This document shows, piece by piece, positions 8,983-18,073 of a stretch of 64,000 nt of DNA (positions within the stretch are counted from its first letter, which is position 1; the number at the start of each line of letters is the position of its first letter). Origin of the DNA: Fulvimonas soli (GTDB lineage: Bacteria; Pseudomonadota; Gammaproteobacteria; Xanthomonadales; Rhodanobacteraceae); contig NZ_QGHC01000007.1 of NCBI RefSeq assembly GCF_003148905.1, forward strand, positions 124,001 through 188,000. The letters run 5' to 3'. The position numbers were made by a program, and so were the translations under genes. The notes under the pieces are model-generated. The model had not been told where the DNA came from. It ran no database searches and saw only the letters and a list, made by a program, of their open reading frames with translations.

Positions 8983-9780
8983 ATGCGGCACCTGCAACGC
9001 GCCAACTACGGACGGCCAGACCACCTGCGCCACACGGACGGCCTGCAGGTCTCGTCCACGCCCTACGCTGGCAACGGTGCCCTGCCCCGGCACGAGCACG
9101 ACGAACCCTACCTGTGCCTGGTCGCGGCCGGCGGCTACCGGCAGGATTCGTCCGCGGGCGAGCACGACTGCATGCCGGGTCTGCTGCTGACGCATCCGCG
9201 GGGACACCGCCATTCCAACCGCTTCGGACCTGCCGGCGCGCGCTGCATCAGCATCTTCTTCGACGGCCAACCCGGCGGCGGCATTGCGCGGCTGCTCTCC
9301 GACCATCGCCGGTTCCGCCTGCCCGGCGCCGACCGGCTCGCCGCGCGAATCGAAGACGAGCTGCGCGCGACCGACGACGCGGCTCCGCTGGCCCTGCAGG
9401 CGGCCGTGCTGGAACTGGCGGCGCGGGCCTGCCGGATGGAAGGCGAGCAGCGCCCCGCATGGCTGGAGCGGGTGCGGCAACGCCTGCACGACGATCCGCT
9501 CGTCGCGCCGTCGCTGCACGAGCTGGCCGCACTGGCGGGCGTGCATCCCGCGCATCTGGCGCGCAGCTTCCGGCGAGTGCACGGCGTCCCGGTGGGCGAA
9601 TACCTGCGCGGCCTGCGCGTCGAGCTGGCGCGCCGGGCATTGCGCGACGCGCGCCTCTCCATCGCCGAGGTGGCGGCCGCGACGGGCTTCAGCGACCAGA
9701 GCCATTTCGCGCGAGTGTTCCGGCGTGCCGTCGGGCTGACGCCGAGAGACTACCGGAGCCGGATGCAAGGCGCGTCCTGA
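8983..9780 (+). CDS. AraC-family transcriptional regulator with cupin-like sensor
   Basis: A 265-aa regulator. The N-terminal half carries a cupin-like pattern (LPRHEHDEPYLCLV, then THPRGHRHSNRF) that could bind a small ligand or metal. The C-terminal about 100 residues form the two-HTH AraC domain: LHELAALAGVHPAHLARSFRRVHG, then ISEVA-type IAEVAAATGFSDQSHFARVFRRAVGLTPRDYR, the second being a canonical signature. The start was set at 8983 (MRHLQRANYG); the upstream codons are Pro/Arg-rich. It lies 71 bp upstream of the periplasmic aspartic protease gene on the same strand and may regulate it or itself. Confidence 0.9.
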   Translation: MRHLQRANYGRPDHLRHTDGLQVSSTPYAGNGALPRHEHDEPYLCLVAAGGYRQDSSAGEHDCMPGLLLTHPRGHRHSNRFGPAGARCISIFFDGQPGGGIARLLSDHRRFRLPGADRLAARIEDELRATDDAAPLALQAAVLELAARACRMEGEQRPAWLERVRQRLHDDPLVAPSLHELAALAGVHPAHLARSFRRVHGVPVGEYLRGLRVELARRALRDARLSIAEVAAATGFSDQSHFARVFRRAVGLTPRDYRSRMQGAS

Positions 9781-9851
9781 TCGGTCACGCGCGTGCTAGA
9801 CCGCGCCGCTCGCCGCCGGTGAGCATGGGACTCCCCGCGAGGAGCTTTCCC

Positions 9852-11720
9852 ATGACGCGATGCACCCGCCTTCTCCTGCTGCTGGCCTGGCTGCCGGGCC
9901 CCGCGCTGGCGGCCGACGACGGCGCGTCCCGGCTACTGGACATGCTGCGCCAGGCGCACGGTGGCGCCCGGTGGCACGCGGTGGGCGCCCTGCTGGCCGA
10001 TGGGCGCGAGTCGAGCGCGGGGCTCGACGGCCCCTGGCAGTCCGTCGTCGACCTGCGCAGCGGCCGCTACCGCGCACAGGCGCGCAACGCGCTGTTCGCC
10101 ACGGCGGAAGGCGCCGACGCGTCCGGACACTGGCGGCAGGACGATTCGGGCCTGCTGCATCCGCTCGACTCCGGGGAGGCGAAGACCGCCGCCATCGGCG
10201 AGGACTGGCTGCGCCGCTACGGCTTCATGAGCGACGCCGGCGCGGTGGCCTACCGCCGGCTGCCGGACGCGGAAGAGGCCGGCCGGCGCTATCGGCGCCT
10301 GGAAGCCACGCCGGCCGGCGGCCGCGCGCTGGTCCTGTGGATCGATCCGGCCAGCCATCGGGTGGATCGCGCGGTGTGGCGGCGCTCCTTCGTGACCGTC
10401 ACCCGGCGCTTCGCCGACTACCGCGCGGTCGGCGGCCTGCAGTTGCCGTACCGCATCGCCACGTCAGCCGTCACCGTCACCGGCGCCAACGACGGCGAGA
10501 GCGTGGACACGGTGACCGGCTATCGCGTGCTCGGCACGGGGGCCGTGGTCGACACGCGGCGTCCCGACAACAGGGTGACCGACGTGGCGATGGCCGGCGG
10601 CGCCCGCGCCGCCGTCACGCGGATGCGCGTCGAAGGCGGCATGGTGCTGGTGGACGTGGCCATCGACGGCGGCGCGCCGATGCCCTTCATCCTGGACACC
10701 GGCGGCCATGCCATCCTCACCAGCGACGCGGCGCGCAAGCTGGGCCTGAAGACGCAGGGCGAGGGCGTCAGTGCCGGCTCCGGTCCCGGCTCGATGCGCA
10801 CCGCCTATGCCCGCGTCGGCGATACCGCGCTGGGCGCCGCGCACGTGCGCGACCTGGTCTACCTGGTGATGCCCTATCCCTACAGCTTCTACGAGCGCGG
10901 CGAGGGCAAGGCGCCGATCGCCGGCCTGCTGGGACTGGAAATCTTCGAGCGCTTCGCGGTGAGCTTCGACTACGACAAGGGCCAGCTGCGCCTGCAGCCC
11001 TACGACCAGGGCGCCGCACCGCCGCAGCCCGACGGCGACGCGCTGGCGCTGAGCTTCACCGACGACATGCCGCTGGTCGCGGCCACCCAGGACGGCCATC
11101 GCGGCGTCTTCGGCATCGATACCGGCAACTCCGGCTACCTGCTGACCTTTCCGCAATGGGCCGAGCGCGAGGGCATCGCCGCGCGCTACGCTGCCGGTGC
11201 GCCCTTGCCCACCGGCGGCGTGGGTGGCCTGTTCACCGCGCACATCGCCCACGCCCGCAGCTTCACGCTGGGCCGGCAGCGGGTGGCGCCGCTGGTGGCC
11301 ATGTTGACCCGCGGCGACGCCGGCGCGACCGGCAATCCCAGCGAGGCCGGCAACATCGGCCAGGACATCCTGGCGCGCTTCAACGTGCACTTCGACTACC
11401 GCCGCCAGCAGATGGTGCTGACGTCCCGCGCGAAACCCCCGGCGTGGCACTACGGCATGGCCGGCTTTCGCGCGGCCAAGCAGGCGGGACAGCCGGACCG
11501 CTACCAGGTCATCGACGTGACGCCCGGCGGCCCCGCGCAGCTGGCCGGCCTCCGGCGGAACGACGCGATCATGGCGGTGAACGGCAGGCAGGCCGCGACG
11601 CTGGGGCTGGGCGAGCTGCGCGACCTCACCAGCCACCTGCCGGAAGGCACGGCGGTGACGCTCACCCTGGCCGACGGCCGCGTGCTGGAAATGCGGGCGC
11701 GCGATCTCGCGGCCAAGTAG
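9852..11720 (+). CDS. Periplasmic retropepsin-like aspartic protease, two DTG domains plus PDZ
   Basis: A 622-aa exported protein. After a signal peptide (ends ALAADD) there is an N-terminal region of about 240 residues with outer-membrane-lipoprotein-like strands, then two single-chain retropepsin modules, each with a catalytic DTG (FILDTGGHA, residues 282-284; FGIDTGNSG, 423-425), and a C-terminal PDZ domain (about 515-605, TPGGPAQLAGLRRNDAIMAVNG). Two DTG halves in one chain suggest an intramolecular pepsin-like dimer. The start at 9852 has a GAGGAG Shine-Dalgarno 7 nt upstream. Substrates unknown; a periplasmic processing protease is likely. Domain calls good, function inferred. Confidence 0.85.
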   Translation: MTRCTRLLLLLAWLPGPALAADDGASRLLDMLRQAHGGARWHAVGALLADGRESSAGLDGPWQSVVDLRSGRYRAQARNALFATAEGADASGHWRQDDSGLLHPLDSGEAKTAAIGEDWLRRYGFMSDAGAVAYRRLPDAEEAGRRYRRLEATPAGGRALVLWIDPASHRVDRAVWRRSFVTVTRRFADYRAVGGLQLPYRIATSAVTVTGANDGESVDTVTGYRVLGTGAVVDTRRPDNRVTDVAMAGGARAAVTRMRVEGGMVLVDVAIDGGAPMPFILDTGGHAILTSDAARKLGLKTQGEGVSAGSGPGSMRTAYARVGDTALGAAHVRDLVYLVMPYPYSFYERGEGKAPIAGLLGLEIFERFAVSFDYDKGQLRLQPYDQGAAPPQPDGDALALSFTDDMPLVAATQDGHRGVFGIDTGNSGYLLTFPQWAEREGIAARYAAGAPLPTGGVGGLFTAHIAHARSFTLGRQRVAPLVAMLTRGDAGATGNPSEAGNIGQDILARFNVHFDYRRQQMVLTSRAKPPAWHYGMAGFRAAKQAGQPDRYQVIDVTPGGPAQLAGLRRNDAIMAVNGRQAATLGLGELRDLTSHLPEGTAVTLTLADGRVLEMRARDLAAK

Positions 11721-11759
11721 CGCCCCGGCGACGGGACGGGCACGCGACGGCACCGGGGC

Positions 11760-11793
11760 GGCCGGGGATGCCGTCACGCACGGCGCCCCGGCC
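11760..11793. terminator. Strong hairpin between convergent genes
   Basis: Stem GGCCGGGG (11760-11767) pairs with CCCCGGCC (11786-11793) and continues inside as GCCGT/ACGGC around a CACGC loop. It lies between the stops of the aspartic protease and the ABC permease. No U-tract follows, so a bidirectional terminator is plausible but not proven. Confidence 0.5.
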
Positions 11794-11867
11794 ACGGCCC
11801 GTCCGGACCCCGCACGTCCTCGGCCGCGATGCGCCTCGCCCTCCCTCGGCGGGCCCGTCCACGCGCT

Positions 11868-13069
11868 TCAGGCCGAGATCGCCAGCCGCTCGCTGCGGTA
11901 CAGCTGCACGGTGGCGCCCGCGGCGAGCAGCGCGGCCAGCGCGGTGCCGCCGAGGCACATGGCCAGCGACTGCGGCGACAGGCCGTTGCCGCGCACCAGG
12001 TCGAGGATGCCGAGGTGCTGGCCGAGCAGCGGCACCGCGTACATCCAGCCCTGCGGCTTGAACGGCAGCATCATCAGCATGATGCTCGGCAGGAGCGGCA
12101 GCATCATCAGGAACGACAGGTAGGTCTGCGCCTCGCGGTAGCTCTTGGCGAAGGCCGCCACCATCGACTGCAGCGCCGCCAGCAGCACGATCATCGGCAG
12201 CTGCAGCAGCAGCACGCGCAGGGCGAAGCCGGGGCCGAGGTCGATCTCCATGCCCAGCTTCTCGGTGGGCACGAAGCCGCCGATCACGCCGAAGGCGAGC
12301 AGGCAGATCACCAGGCTGGCGGCGGAGAACGCGCAGATCGCCGCCAGCTTGCCGAGGAAGATCTTCCAGCGCGGCACCGGGTTGGCGAACAGCGGCTCCA
12401 GCGACTGCCGCTCGCGCTCGCCGGCGGTGAGGTCGATCGCCAGGTACATGCCGCCGATGAAGATGGTCAGCACGAACAGGTACGGCAGCATGTTGAACAT
12501 CAGCACCGCGCGCGACTGCGCGGTGGCCTGGTCGCGCTTGGCCACCTGCACCGGCACCGCCACCGCGGGCGACAGCCCGCGCGCCACCAGCCGCATCGCG
12601 CCCTGCTGGCGCGAGTAGGTCTCCAGCAGCTTGGTGACGCGCTCCACCGGCGTGTCGGCGCCGCGCTGGGAGGAGTCGTAGATCACCTCCACCTGCACCG
12701 GCTCGCCCTTGCGCCAGGCCTTGGCGTAGCCGGGCGCGATGCGCAGCACCAGGTCGGCGTCCTGCCGGCGCACCGCCTCCTCCGGGTCCGCGACCGCCGG
12801 CTGCGGCACGATGCCGCCGGCCTTCAGCGCGTCGACCAGGTTGGGCGCGTACTGCGCGCCGATCAGCGGTACCGCGAGCGGCTTGTCGGCCTTGTCCAGC
12901 TGCTGGTTGATCGAGATGTTGACCAGCATGACGAACAGCAGCGGCGTCAGCAGCGGGCCGGTGAGGAAGGCGCTGGTGAGCGTGCGGCGGTCGCGCAGGT
13001 TCTCGCGCACCTCCTTGAGGAACACGGTGAGGAAGCCGCGCGCGCGGCGCAGGGGCTGGGTGGCGGCGT

Positions 13070-13073
<4 letters not shown>
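11868..13073 (-). CDS. natB: ABC transporter permease, NatB/ABC-2 type
   Basis: A 401-aa membrane protein with the ABC-2 layout: N-terminal TM (FLTVFLKEVRENLRDRRTL...FVMLVNISINQQL), a large periplasmic loop (about residues 60-200), then five or six TM helices (LPYLFVLTIFIGGMYLAIDL with the conserved TAGERERQSLEPLFANP motif). This motif and the layout match the sodium-exporting NatB family and related permeases. The start ATG at 13073 overlaps the ATPase stop (4 bp). It works with the NatA-like ATPase upstream; the real substrate is unknown. Confidence 0.88.
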
Positions 13074-13800
<727 letters not shown>

Positions 13801-13804
<4 letters not shown>

Positions 13805-15366
13805 GGCGTGGCTCCATTGAAGTCGATGAACAGCGGGGCGGGCTGCAGCCGGTCCAGGCAGGAGGCGTCGAGCTTCTTCGGTTCGAGGTCCTCGATGAAA
13901 TGCTTGACCAGCTCCGGCGCGCAGCCGGCGCCGATCACGTTGTGCCCCTGCCCCTTCAGCACCAGGTGGCGCCCGTTGGGCAGGCCCTCGAGCACTTCCT
14001 CGCCGTAGCGCGGCGGCGTCACCGGGTCGTACTGGCCCGACAGCAGCAGCGCGGGAACGTCGCTGCGCAGCGGCCGGTGGAAGTCGGCCGGGCGCGCGCC
14101 CCTCGGCCACACCGAGCAGACCGCCTGCAGCGCGTCGATCATGCGCGTGCCGAGGATGGTGCCGGCGTCCTGCGGGCGCGGCGCCAGCAGGTCGGCGTCC
14201 TCGCTGCAGATCACCGAGGACTGCATGCCGCCGTTCATGGTGTCCGACAGGTCGCCCGAGAGCAGCTTGGCCTGGCCCAGCAGCGGGCCGACGTCGCCGT
14301 GCGCGGCCGCGTCGATCGACAGCGGCAGCAGCGCCGCGGTGAGCGGCGAATAGGCGAACATGCGCACCACGCTGGCCAGCGAGGCCTCGCTCAGCGTGCG
14401 CTGCACGCTCTGGTAGGTCTGCGGGTCGCGGAAGCTGACCTTGTGCGGGTTGGCGCGCAGCGCGTCGCGCAGCTGGTACAGCGTCTGGTACGGGTCGCCG
14501 AAGCGCGCCTTGCACTCCGGCTCGGCGGTGCAGCGGGCGAACTGCGCCTTCAGCGCGTCGTCCAGGTTGCGCGCGAAGTCCTCGCCCAGCACCAGGCTGT
14601 TCGGCGCCACGCCGTCCAGCACCAGGCTGCGCACCGCATCCGGGTGGCGCATGGCGTACTGCTGCGCCACGCGCGTGCCGTAGGAGATGCCGACCAGGTC
14701 GAGGCCGGGCGCGCCCAGCGCCTGGCGCGCTTCCTCCAGGTCCTGCACCGCCACCGTGGTGGTGTAGTAGCGCGGGTCGGCCCTGGCCTCGACCTCCTTC
14801 AGGCACTGCGCGGTCTCCTCGCGCAGCTTCGCCGGGTCGAACGCGGCGTCGCCCTCGGCGCCGTCGGGCGCCTTGCAGTCCAGCGGGTTGGAGCCGCCGG
14901 TGCCGCGCTGGTCCAGCAGCAGCACGTTGCGGTGCGCCAGCAGCGGCTGCAGCGCCGGCGCCACCTGCGGCCAGGTCTCGGTGGCCGCTTGGCCGGGGCC
15001 GCCGGCCAGCAGCACCAGCATGTCCTTCGCCGGCACCTGCGCCTGCGAGCGCACCACCGCCAGTTTCAGCCTGATGCGGCGGCCGTGCGGGTCGGCGCGG
15101 TTCTCCGCCACCTCGAACGGCGCGCACCAGGCCGCCGCGCTGAGGCCGCTGTTCGGCTGGCCCAGCTCGCAGGCGGTCAGGGTGAGGCGGCCGAGCCGCC
15201 AGGTGCGCGGCCTGGCCGGCGCCGCCGGAGCGGCGGGAGTGTCCGTCGCGGTCGCGGCGGATGCCTCGGCCGGCGGCTGCGACGGGTGGAACTGCTTCCA
15301 CGCCAATGCGCCGATCGCCACCGCGAACACCGCGACGCGAAAGGCCGTGCGACCCTTGCTTGCCAT
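13801..15366 (-). CDS. Exported alpha/beta hydrolase, TAP-like (tripeptidyl aminopeptidase/proline iminopeptidase group)
   Basis: A 521-aa protein with an N-terminal signal anchor ([15 protein letters not shown]) and an S33-type hydrolase fold: oxyanion motif [28 protein letters not shown], nucleophile elbow [15 protein letters not shown], then a C-terminal TAP-like lid/cap segment with Asp ([15 protein letters not shown]) and His ([12 protein letters not shown]). The disulfide-prone cysteines in the C-terminus (CSVW, CAPE, SCLD) fit a periplasmic enzyme. ATG at 15366 was preferred over 15384 because AGGAG lies 10 nt upstream. It heads the operon with natA-natB, so its product or substrate could be the ligand handled by that transporter (inference). 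Confidence 0.87.
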
Positions 15367-15528
15367 CTCTCGCTTGCTCCTCATGCCCAGGTTTGTCCGG
15401 ACCGCGACCGCCCGTGGCGGCGGCGGCGTGCCCGCGCGCGGGCCGGCGGCCCGCCCGCCGCCGTCACCGGCGGCGCGAACGGCGTTTCACTGCGTCTTCC
15501 CACTTCCCGTCTCCCATGCGTCCGGCGC

Positions 15529-15723
15529 TCAGGCGTCCGGCTCGAAAATCGCCTCGATCGGCCGCCCGAACAGCCTGGCGATCTTGAAGGCCAGCGGCAG
15601 GCTCGGGTCGTACTTGCCCGTCTCGATCGCGTTGACGGTCTGCCGCGACACGTCCAGCCGCTCGGCCAGATCGGCCTGCGACCAGCCCTGCTCGCCGCGC
15701 AGCTCGCGCACCTGGTTCTTCAT
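15529..15723 (-). CDS. Small XRE-family HTH transcriptional regulator
   Basis: A 64-aa protein that is almost only a Cro/C1-type helix-turn-helix: VRELRGEQGWSQADLAERLDVSRQTVNAIETGKYDPSLPLAFKIARLFG, followed by IEAIFEPDA. This YozG-like group is usually encoded next to small membrane proteins, as here, and is a typical autorepressor. It starts inside the stop of the membrane protein gene (ATGA). It is the last gene of an operon whose promoter carries two TGTCAAG-type palindromes, and is the obvious candidate to bind them. The binding is inference. Confidence 0.92.
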   Translation of the reverse strand: MKNQVRELRGEQGWSQADLAERLDVSRQTVNAIETGKYDPSLPLAFKIARLFGRPIEAIFEPDA

Positions 15724-16121
15724 GCACGCAGGTACCGCCGCATCACCCACCACTTCGCCAGGCCGTAGGTGGCGAAGAAGCACGGCAGCACCCACAGCGC
15801 CACCGCCGCCGCCGACCACCGCGGCCAGCCGCCGGCGCCCAGCACCAGCCCCAGCGTGAAGAAGCCGAAGCTGGTGGACAGGGCGGCGACCGCGATCGCC
15901 TCCAGGTCGATGCGCCGCTCCAGCTCGTCCTGCTCGCGCAGCACCCGCACGAAGGCGCGGATCGCCACCGCCAGCGGCAGCAGCGGCACCAGGGCGAGCA
16001 GCGCGCGCGGCGCGGCGCCGGGAATCAGGCGCGCCACGAAGCCGTAGGCGACCATCAGCGCCACGTAGACCGCCATCGCCGGCAGGAAGCGGCGCAGGTA
16101 GCGCCTGTGCACCTCACGCAT
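15720..16121 (-). CDS. Small four-helix membrane protein upstream of XRE regulator
   Basis: A 133-aa integral membrane protein with about four hydrophobic segments (FLPAMAVYVALMVAYGFVA; LLALVPLLPLAVAI; AALSTSFGFFTLGLVLG; AAVALWVLPCFFATYGLAK) and the conserved pattern REQDELERRIDLEA between TM2 and TM3, ending KWWVMRRYLR. The next upstream gene encodes a protein of the same plan (SDELEQRTHLVA, RWWVMTRLY), so the two are paralogues. No enzyme motif. Possibly a membrane sensor or anchor that modulates the coupled HTH protein (inference from the common pairing). Confidence 0.8.
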   Translation of the reverse strand: MREVHRRYLRRFLPAMAVYVALMVAYGFVARLIPGAAPRALLALVPLLPLAVAIRAFVRVLREQDELERRIDLEAIAVAALSTSFGFFTLGLVLGAGGWPRWSAAAVALWVLPCFFATYGLAKWWVMRRYLRA

Positions 16122-16151
16122 CGCGCGTCCTCCACGGACTGGCCGGGCGGG

Positions 16152-16748
16152 TCACGGCAGCTTCCTTCGGCGCCGGAACAGCACGACCAGCGCGGCGACC
16201 AGCAAGCTCGCGCCCATGCCGCACAACATGCCCAGGCGGAACGGATCGCGGTCGCCCTTCCACCACGCCGCCAGGCCGACGAAGCCCATCAGCGCGGCGA
16301 CCAGCAGCATCCGCCGCCACATCGGCGCATGCCCGTCGTCGCAGTCCGGCGCGCCGCCGTACAGGCGCGTCATCACCCACCAGCGCGTCGAACCGTAGAC
16401 CATCACCAGGGCCGGGAACACCCAGATCAGAATCGAGCCGTCCAGCGCCACCACCTTGCCGGCGGCCAGGAAGCCGCCGACCAGGCTCAGCGCGCCGACC
16501 ACCGCGGTCGCCGCGCCGAGCGCGACCAGGTGGGTGCGCTGCTCCAGCTCGTCGCTATAGCGGATGCGCAGGGCCATCAGGCCGATCACGTAGAGCATCG
16601 GCAGCACCGGGACCACCGCGAGCAGGAACTTGATTCCCGTCGCGGGCGTGCCGCGCACCAGCGGCCACACCAGCACCATCAGCGCGACATAGGCGCACAT
16701 CGAGATGCTGGCGCGGCGGTCGTACTGCCTGGGCGTGAGGCGGCGCAT
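16152..16748 (-). CDS. Membrane protein, paralogue of the downstream gene with extra C-terminal TM pair
   Basis: A 198-aa membrane protein. Its first about 130 residues match the plan of the neighbouring 133-aa protein (YVALMVLVWPLV; KFLLAVVPVLPMLYVIGLMAL; RYSDELEQRTHLVALGAA; WVFPALVMVYGSTRWWVMTRLYG). A further pair of TM helices (MLLVAALMGFVGLAAWW; LGMLCGMGASLLVAALVVLF) is added at the C-terminus. The DELE(Q/R)R motif and the terminal RWWVMxR motif are shared. Function unknown. Confidence 0.78.
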   Translation of the reverse strand: MRRLTPRQYDRRASISMCAYVALMVLVWPLVRGTPATGIKFLLAVVPVLPMLYVIGLMALRIRYSDELEQRTHLVALGAATAVVGALSLVGGFLAAGKVVALDGSILIWVFPALVMVYGSTRWWVMTRLYGGAPDCDDGHAPMWRRMLLVAALMGFVGLAAWWKGDRDPFRLGMLCGMGASLLVAALVVLFRRRRKLP

Positions 16749-16757
16749 GGCGGGCCC

Positions 16758-17651
16758 TCAGAGCGTGTCGAGGAAAGCGTCCAGCGTCTGCTGGAACTTC
16801 GCCGGCTGGTCGAGCATCACGAAATGCCGCGCCGGGCCGATCGACGCCACCCGGGCCTTCGGCGCGCTGGCCAGCAGGCTGCGGTAGTAGTCGGCCTTCT
16901 GCTGCTCGCTCATCGCCATCGGGCCGGCGGCGAAGTCCGGCGCGTTGTAGGGCGAGATCTCCAGCACCGGCAGGTCGGCGCGCTTGAGCGCAGCGCGCAG
17001 GTCCAGGCCGAAGTCCTCGGCCATGTACTGCGCCGTGGCCTTCGGGTCGCTCTTCGCGTTGAGCTTGCCGTAGACCTCGGCCTTGGCCGGGTCGAGCACG
17101 CCGATCTTCTGCATGTAGGCGATCTGCTGCGCCTGGAACTGCGCCGGCGTGGCCGCCCGCATCCGCGCCTGCATGGCCGCGGCCATCGCCGACCGCTGCG
17201 CGGCGGGCAGGCCCTCGCTGCCGGGGAACACCGGCAGGCCGTCCACCGCCACCACGCCGCCGAGCAGCTCCGGGTGCTCGCTGGCCAGCTTCAGCGCCAG
17301 CGTGCCGCCCAGGCTGTGGCCGACCAGCACCGGCTTGTCCAGGTGCCGCTCGCGGATCAGCCCGACCAGCGCGTCCCCGGCCTGGTCCAGGTAGTTGCCG
17401 CCGGCCGGCGGCGGCGTGCCGTCGAAGCCCGGCAGGGTCACCACGTAGACCGTGTGGCCGCCCCGCAGCGCGGCGGCCGTGTCCTTCCACACCCAGGCGC
17501 CGCCGCCCAGGCCGGGCACCAGGATCACCGGGCGGCCATGGTCGCCGTGGACCTCCACCTTCAGGTCCGCCGCCGTTGCGGGCAGCGCGGCGGCCAGCAC
17601 CAGGCAGCCCGCCGCCAGGCGCGCCGCGAAACGCTTCATCGACTTCGACAT
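16758..17651 (-). CDS. Exported alpha/beta hydrolase
   Basis: A 297-aa hydrolase with a signal peptide (FAARLAAGCLVLAAALPATAAD) and catalytic features: PVILVPGLGGGAWVW, nucleophile elbow LVGHSLGGTLAL, a late His in GPARHFVMLDQPAKFQQTLDAFL. It resembles short periplasmic or secreted esterase-like hydrolases; substrate unknown. The start at 17651 follows AGAGGG by 7 nt. It is the first gene of an operon with two membrane proteins and the XRE regulator, directly behind the double-operator promoter, so its expression is likely repressed by that regulator. Confidence 0.85.
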   Translation of the reverse strand: MSKSMKRFAARLAAGCLVLAAALPATAADLKVEVHGDHGRPVILVPGLGGGAWVWKDTAAALRGGHTVYVVTLPGFDGTPPPAGGNYLDQAGDALVGLIRERHLDKPVLVGHSLGGTLALKLASEHPELLGGVVAVDGLPVFPGSEGLPAAQRSAMAAAMQARMRAATPAQFQAQQIAYMQKIGVLDPAKAEVYGKLNAKSDPKATAQYMAEDFGLDLRAALKRADLPVLEISPYNAPDFAAGPMAMSEQQKADYYRSLLASAPKARVASIGPARHFVMLDQPAKFQQTLDAFLDTL

Positions 17652-17663
17652 CTCCCCGCCCTC

Positions 17664-17681
17664 TGTCAAGTGAACTTGACA
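17664..17681. promoter_or_regulatory. Operator 1 of the XRE operon (18-bp perfect palindrome)
   Basis: TGTCAAGT-GA-ACTTGACA, a perfect 8+8 inverted repeat 12 bp upstream of the hydrolase start and just downstream of the predicted -10 (TACGCT, 17685-17690), so near the transcription start. It shares the TGTCAAG/CTTGACA half-sites with operator 2, centre to centre 44 bp, about four helical turns. Confidence 0.85.
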
Positions 17682-17684
17682 TGC

Positions 17685-17713
17685 AGCGTAGGGCCGCCCG
17701 GGAGCCATGTCAA
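17685..17713 (-). promoter_or_regulatory. Predicted sigma-70 promoter of the hydrolase/XRE operon
   Basis: On the minus strand a consensus -35 TTGACA (plus 17708-17713, inside operator 2) is followed after exactly 17 bp by TACGCT (plus 17685-17690) as -10. The two palindromes sit on the -35 and immediately downstream of the -10, the usual geometry of simple repression. Confidence 0.7.
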
Positions 17714-17725
17714 GCATGCTTGACA
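17708..17725. promoter_or_regulatory. Operator 2 of the XRE operon (18-bp perfect palindrome)
   Basis: TGTCAAGC-AT-GCTTGACA, a perfect palindrome (8+8 arms around AT) with the same half-site as operator 1. Its left part on the plus strand supplies the TTGACA -35 of the minus-strand promoter. Confidence 0.85.
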
Positions 17726-18073
17726 AAAGACGTCCCGGTTCGGCCCAGGACCGGAAAACTTGAGCTCAAAAATGTGATCCAGTTTGCATTTATCGGCCCG
17801 GTATGCCGAAAATTGTCCACTCCTTCGGTCGCAGCGCGGGTCCAGCCTGCCGGTTTCCGACCGGCAAAAGCGTTGCAATTCAAGCCCATAGCCACTCATC
17901 GCGCCACATGGCACGAGGGTTGCTTTAGGCCCGGGGAGCGACTCGGGGTATCCGACAACACAGAAAAGTGTCGGGCGTCGGGCCCAGTACAGACGCAGTC
18001 GGAGGCCATGGCCTGCTTGTCCGGGAGCGCGTCGAAATCCGCTTGACCAACCACACGTTTCGAAGGACACGGT
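17726..18073. other. Regulatory region upstream of the fimbrial operon
   Basis: A 348-bp spacer, less GC-rich than its surroundings, with no coding evidence. It contains a sigma-54 promoter (separate entry), an upstream inverted repeat TGCCGGT-TTCCG-ACCGGCA (17848-17866) and a related CCGGT...ACCGG pair (about 17735-17754), either of which could be an activator site, and a leader hairpin CCGACA...TGTCGG (17952-17974) within the predicted 5' UTR. Confidence 0.6.
17909..17924 (+). promoter_or_regulatory. Sigma-54 (RpoN) promoter of the chaperone-usher pilus operon
   Basis: TGGCACGAGGGTTGCT matches the RpoN consensus TGGCACG-N4-TTGC(A/T) at every defined base. GG (17910-17911) and GC (17922-17923) are separated by exactly 10 bp. 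Transcription would start near 17935, giving a leader of about 140 nt before fimA. A bacterial enhancer-binding protein would be required. Confidence 0.85.
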
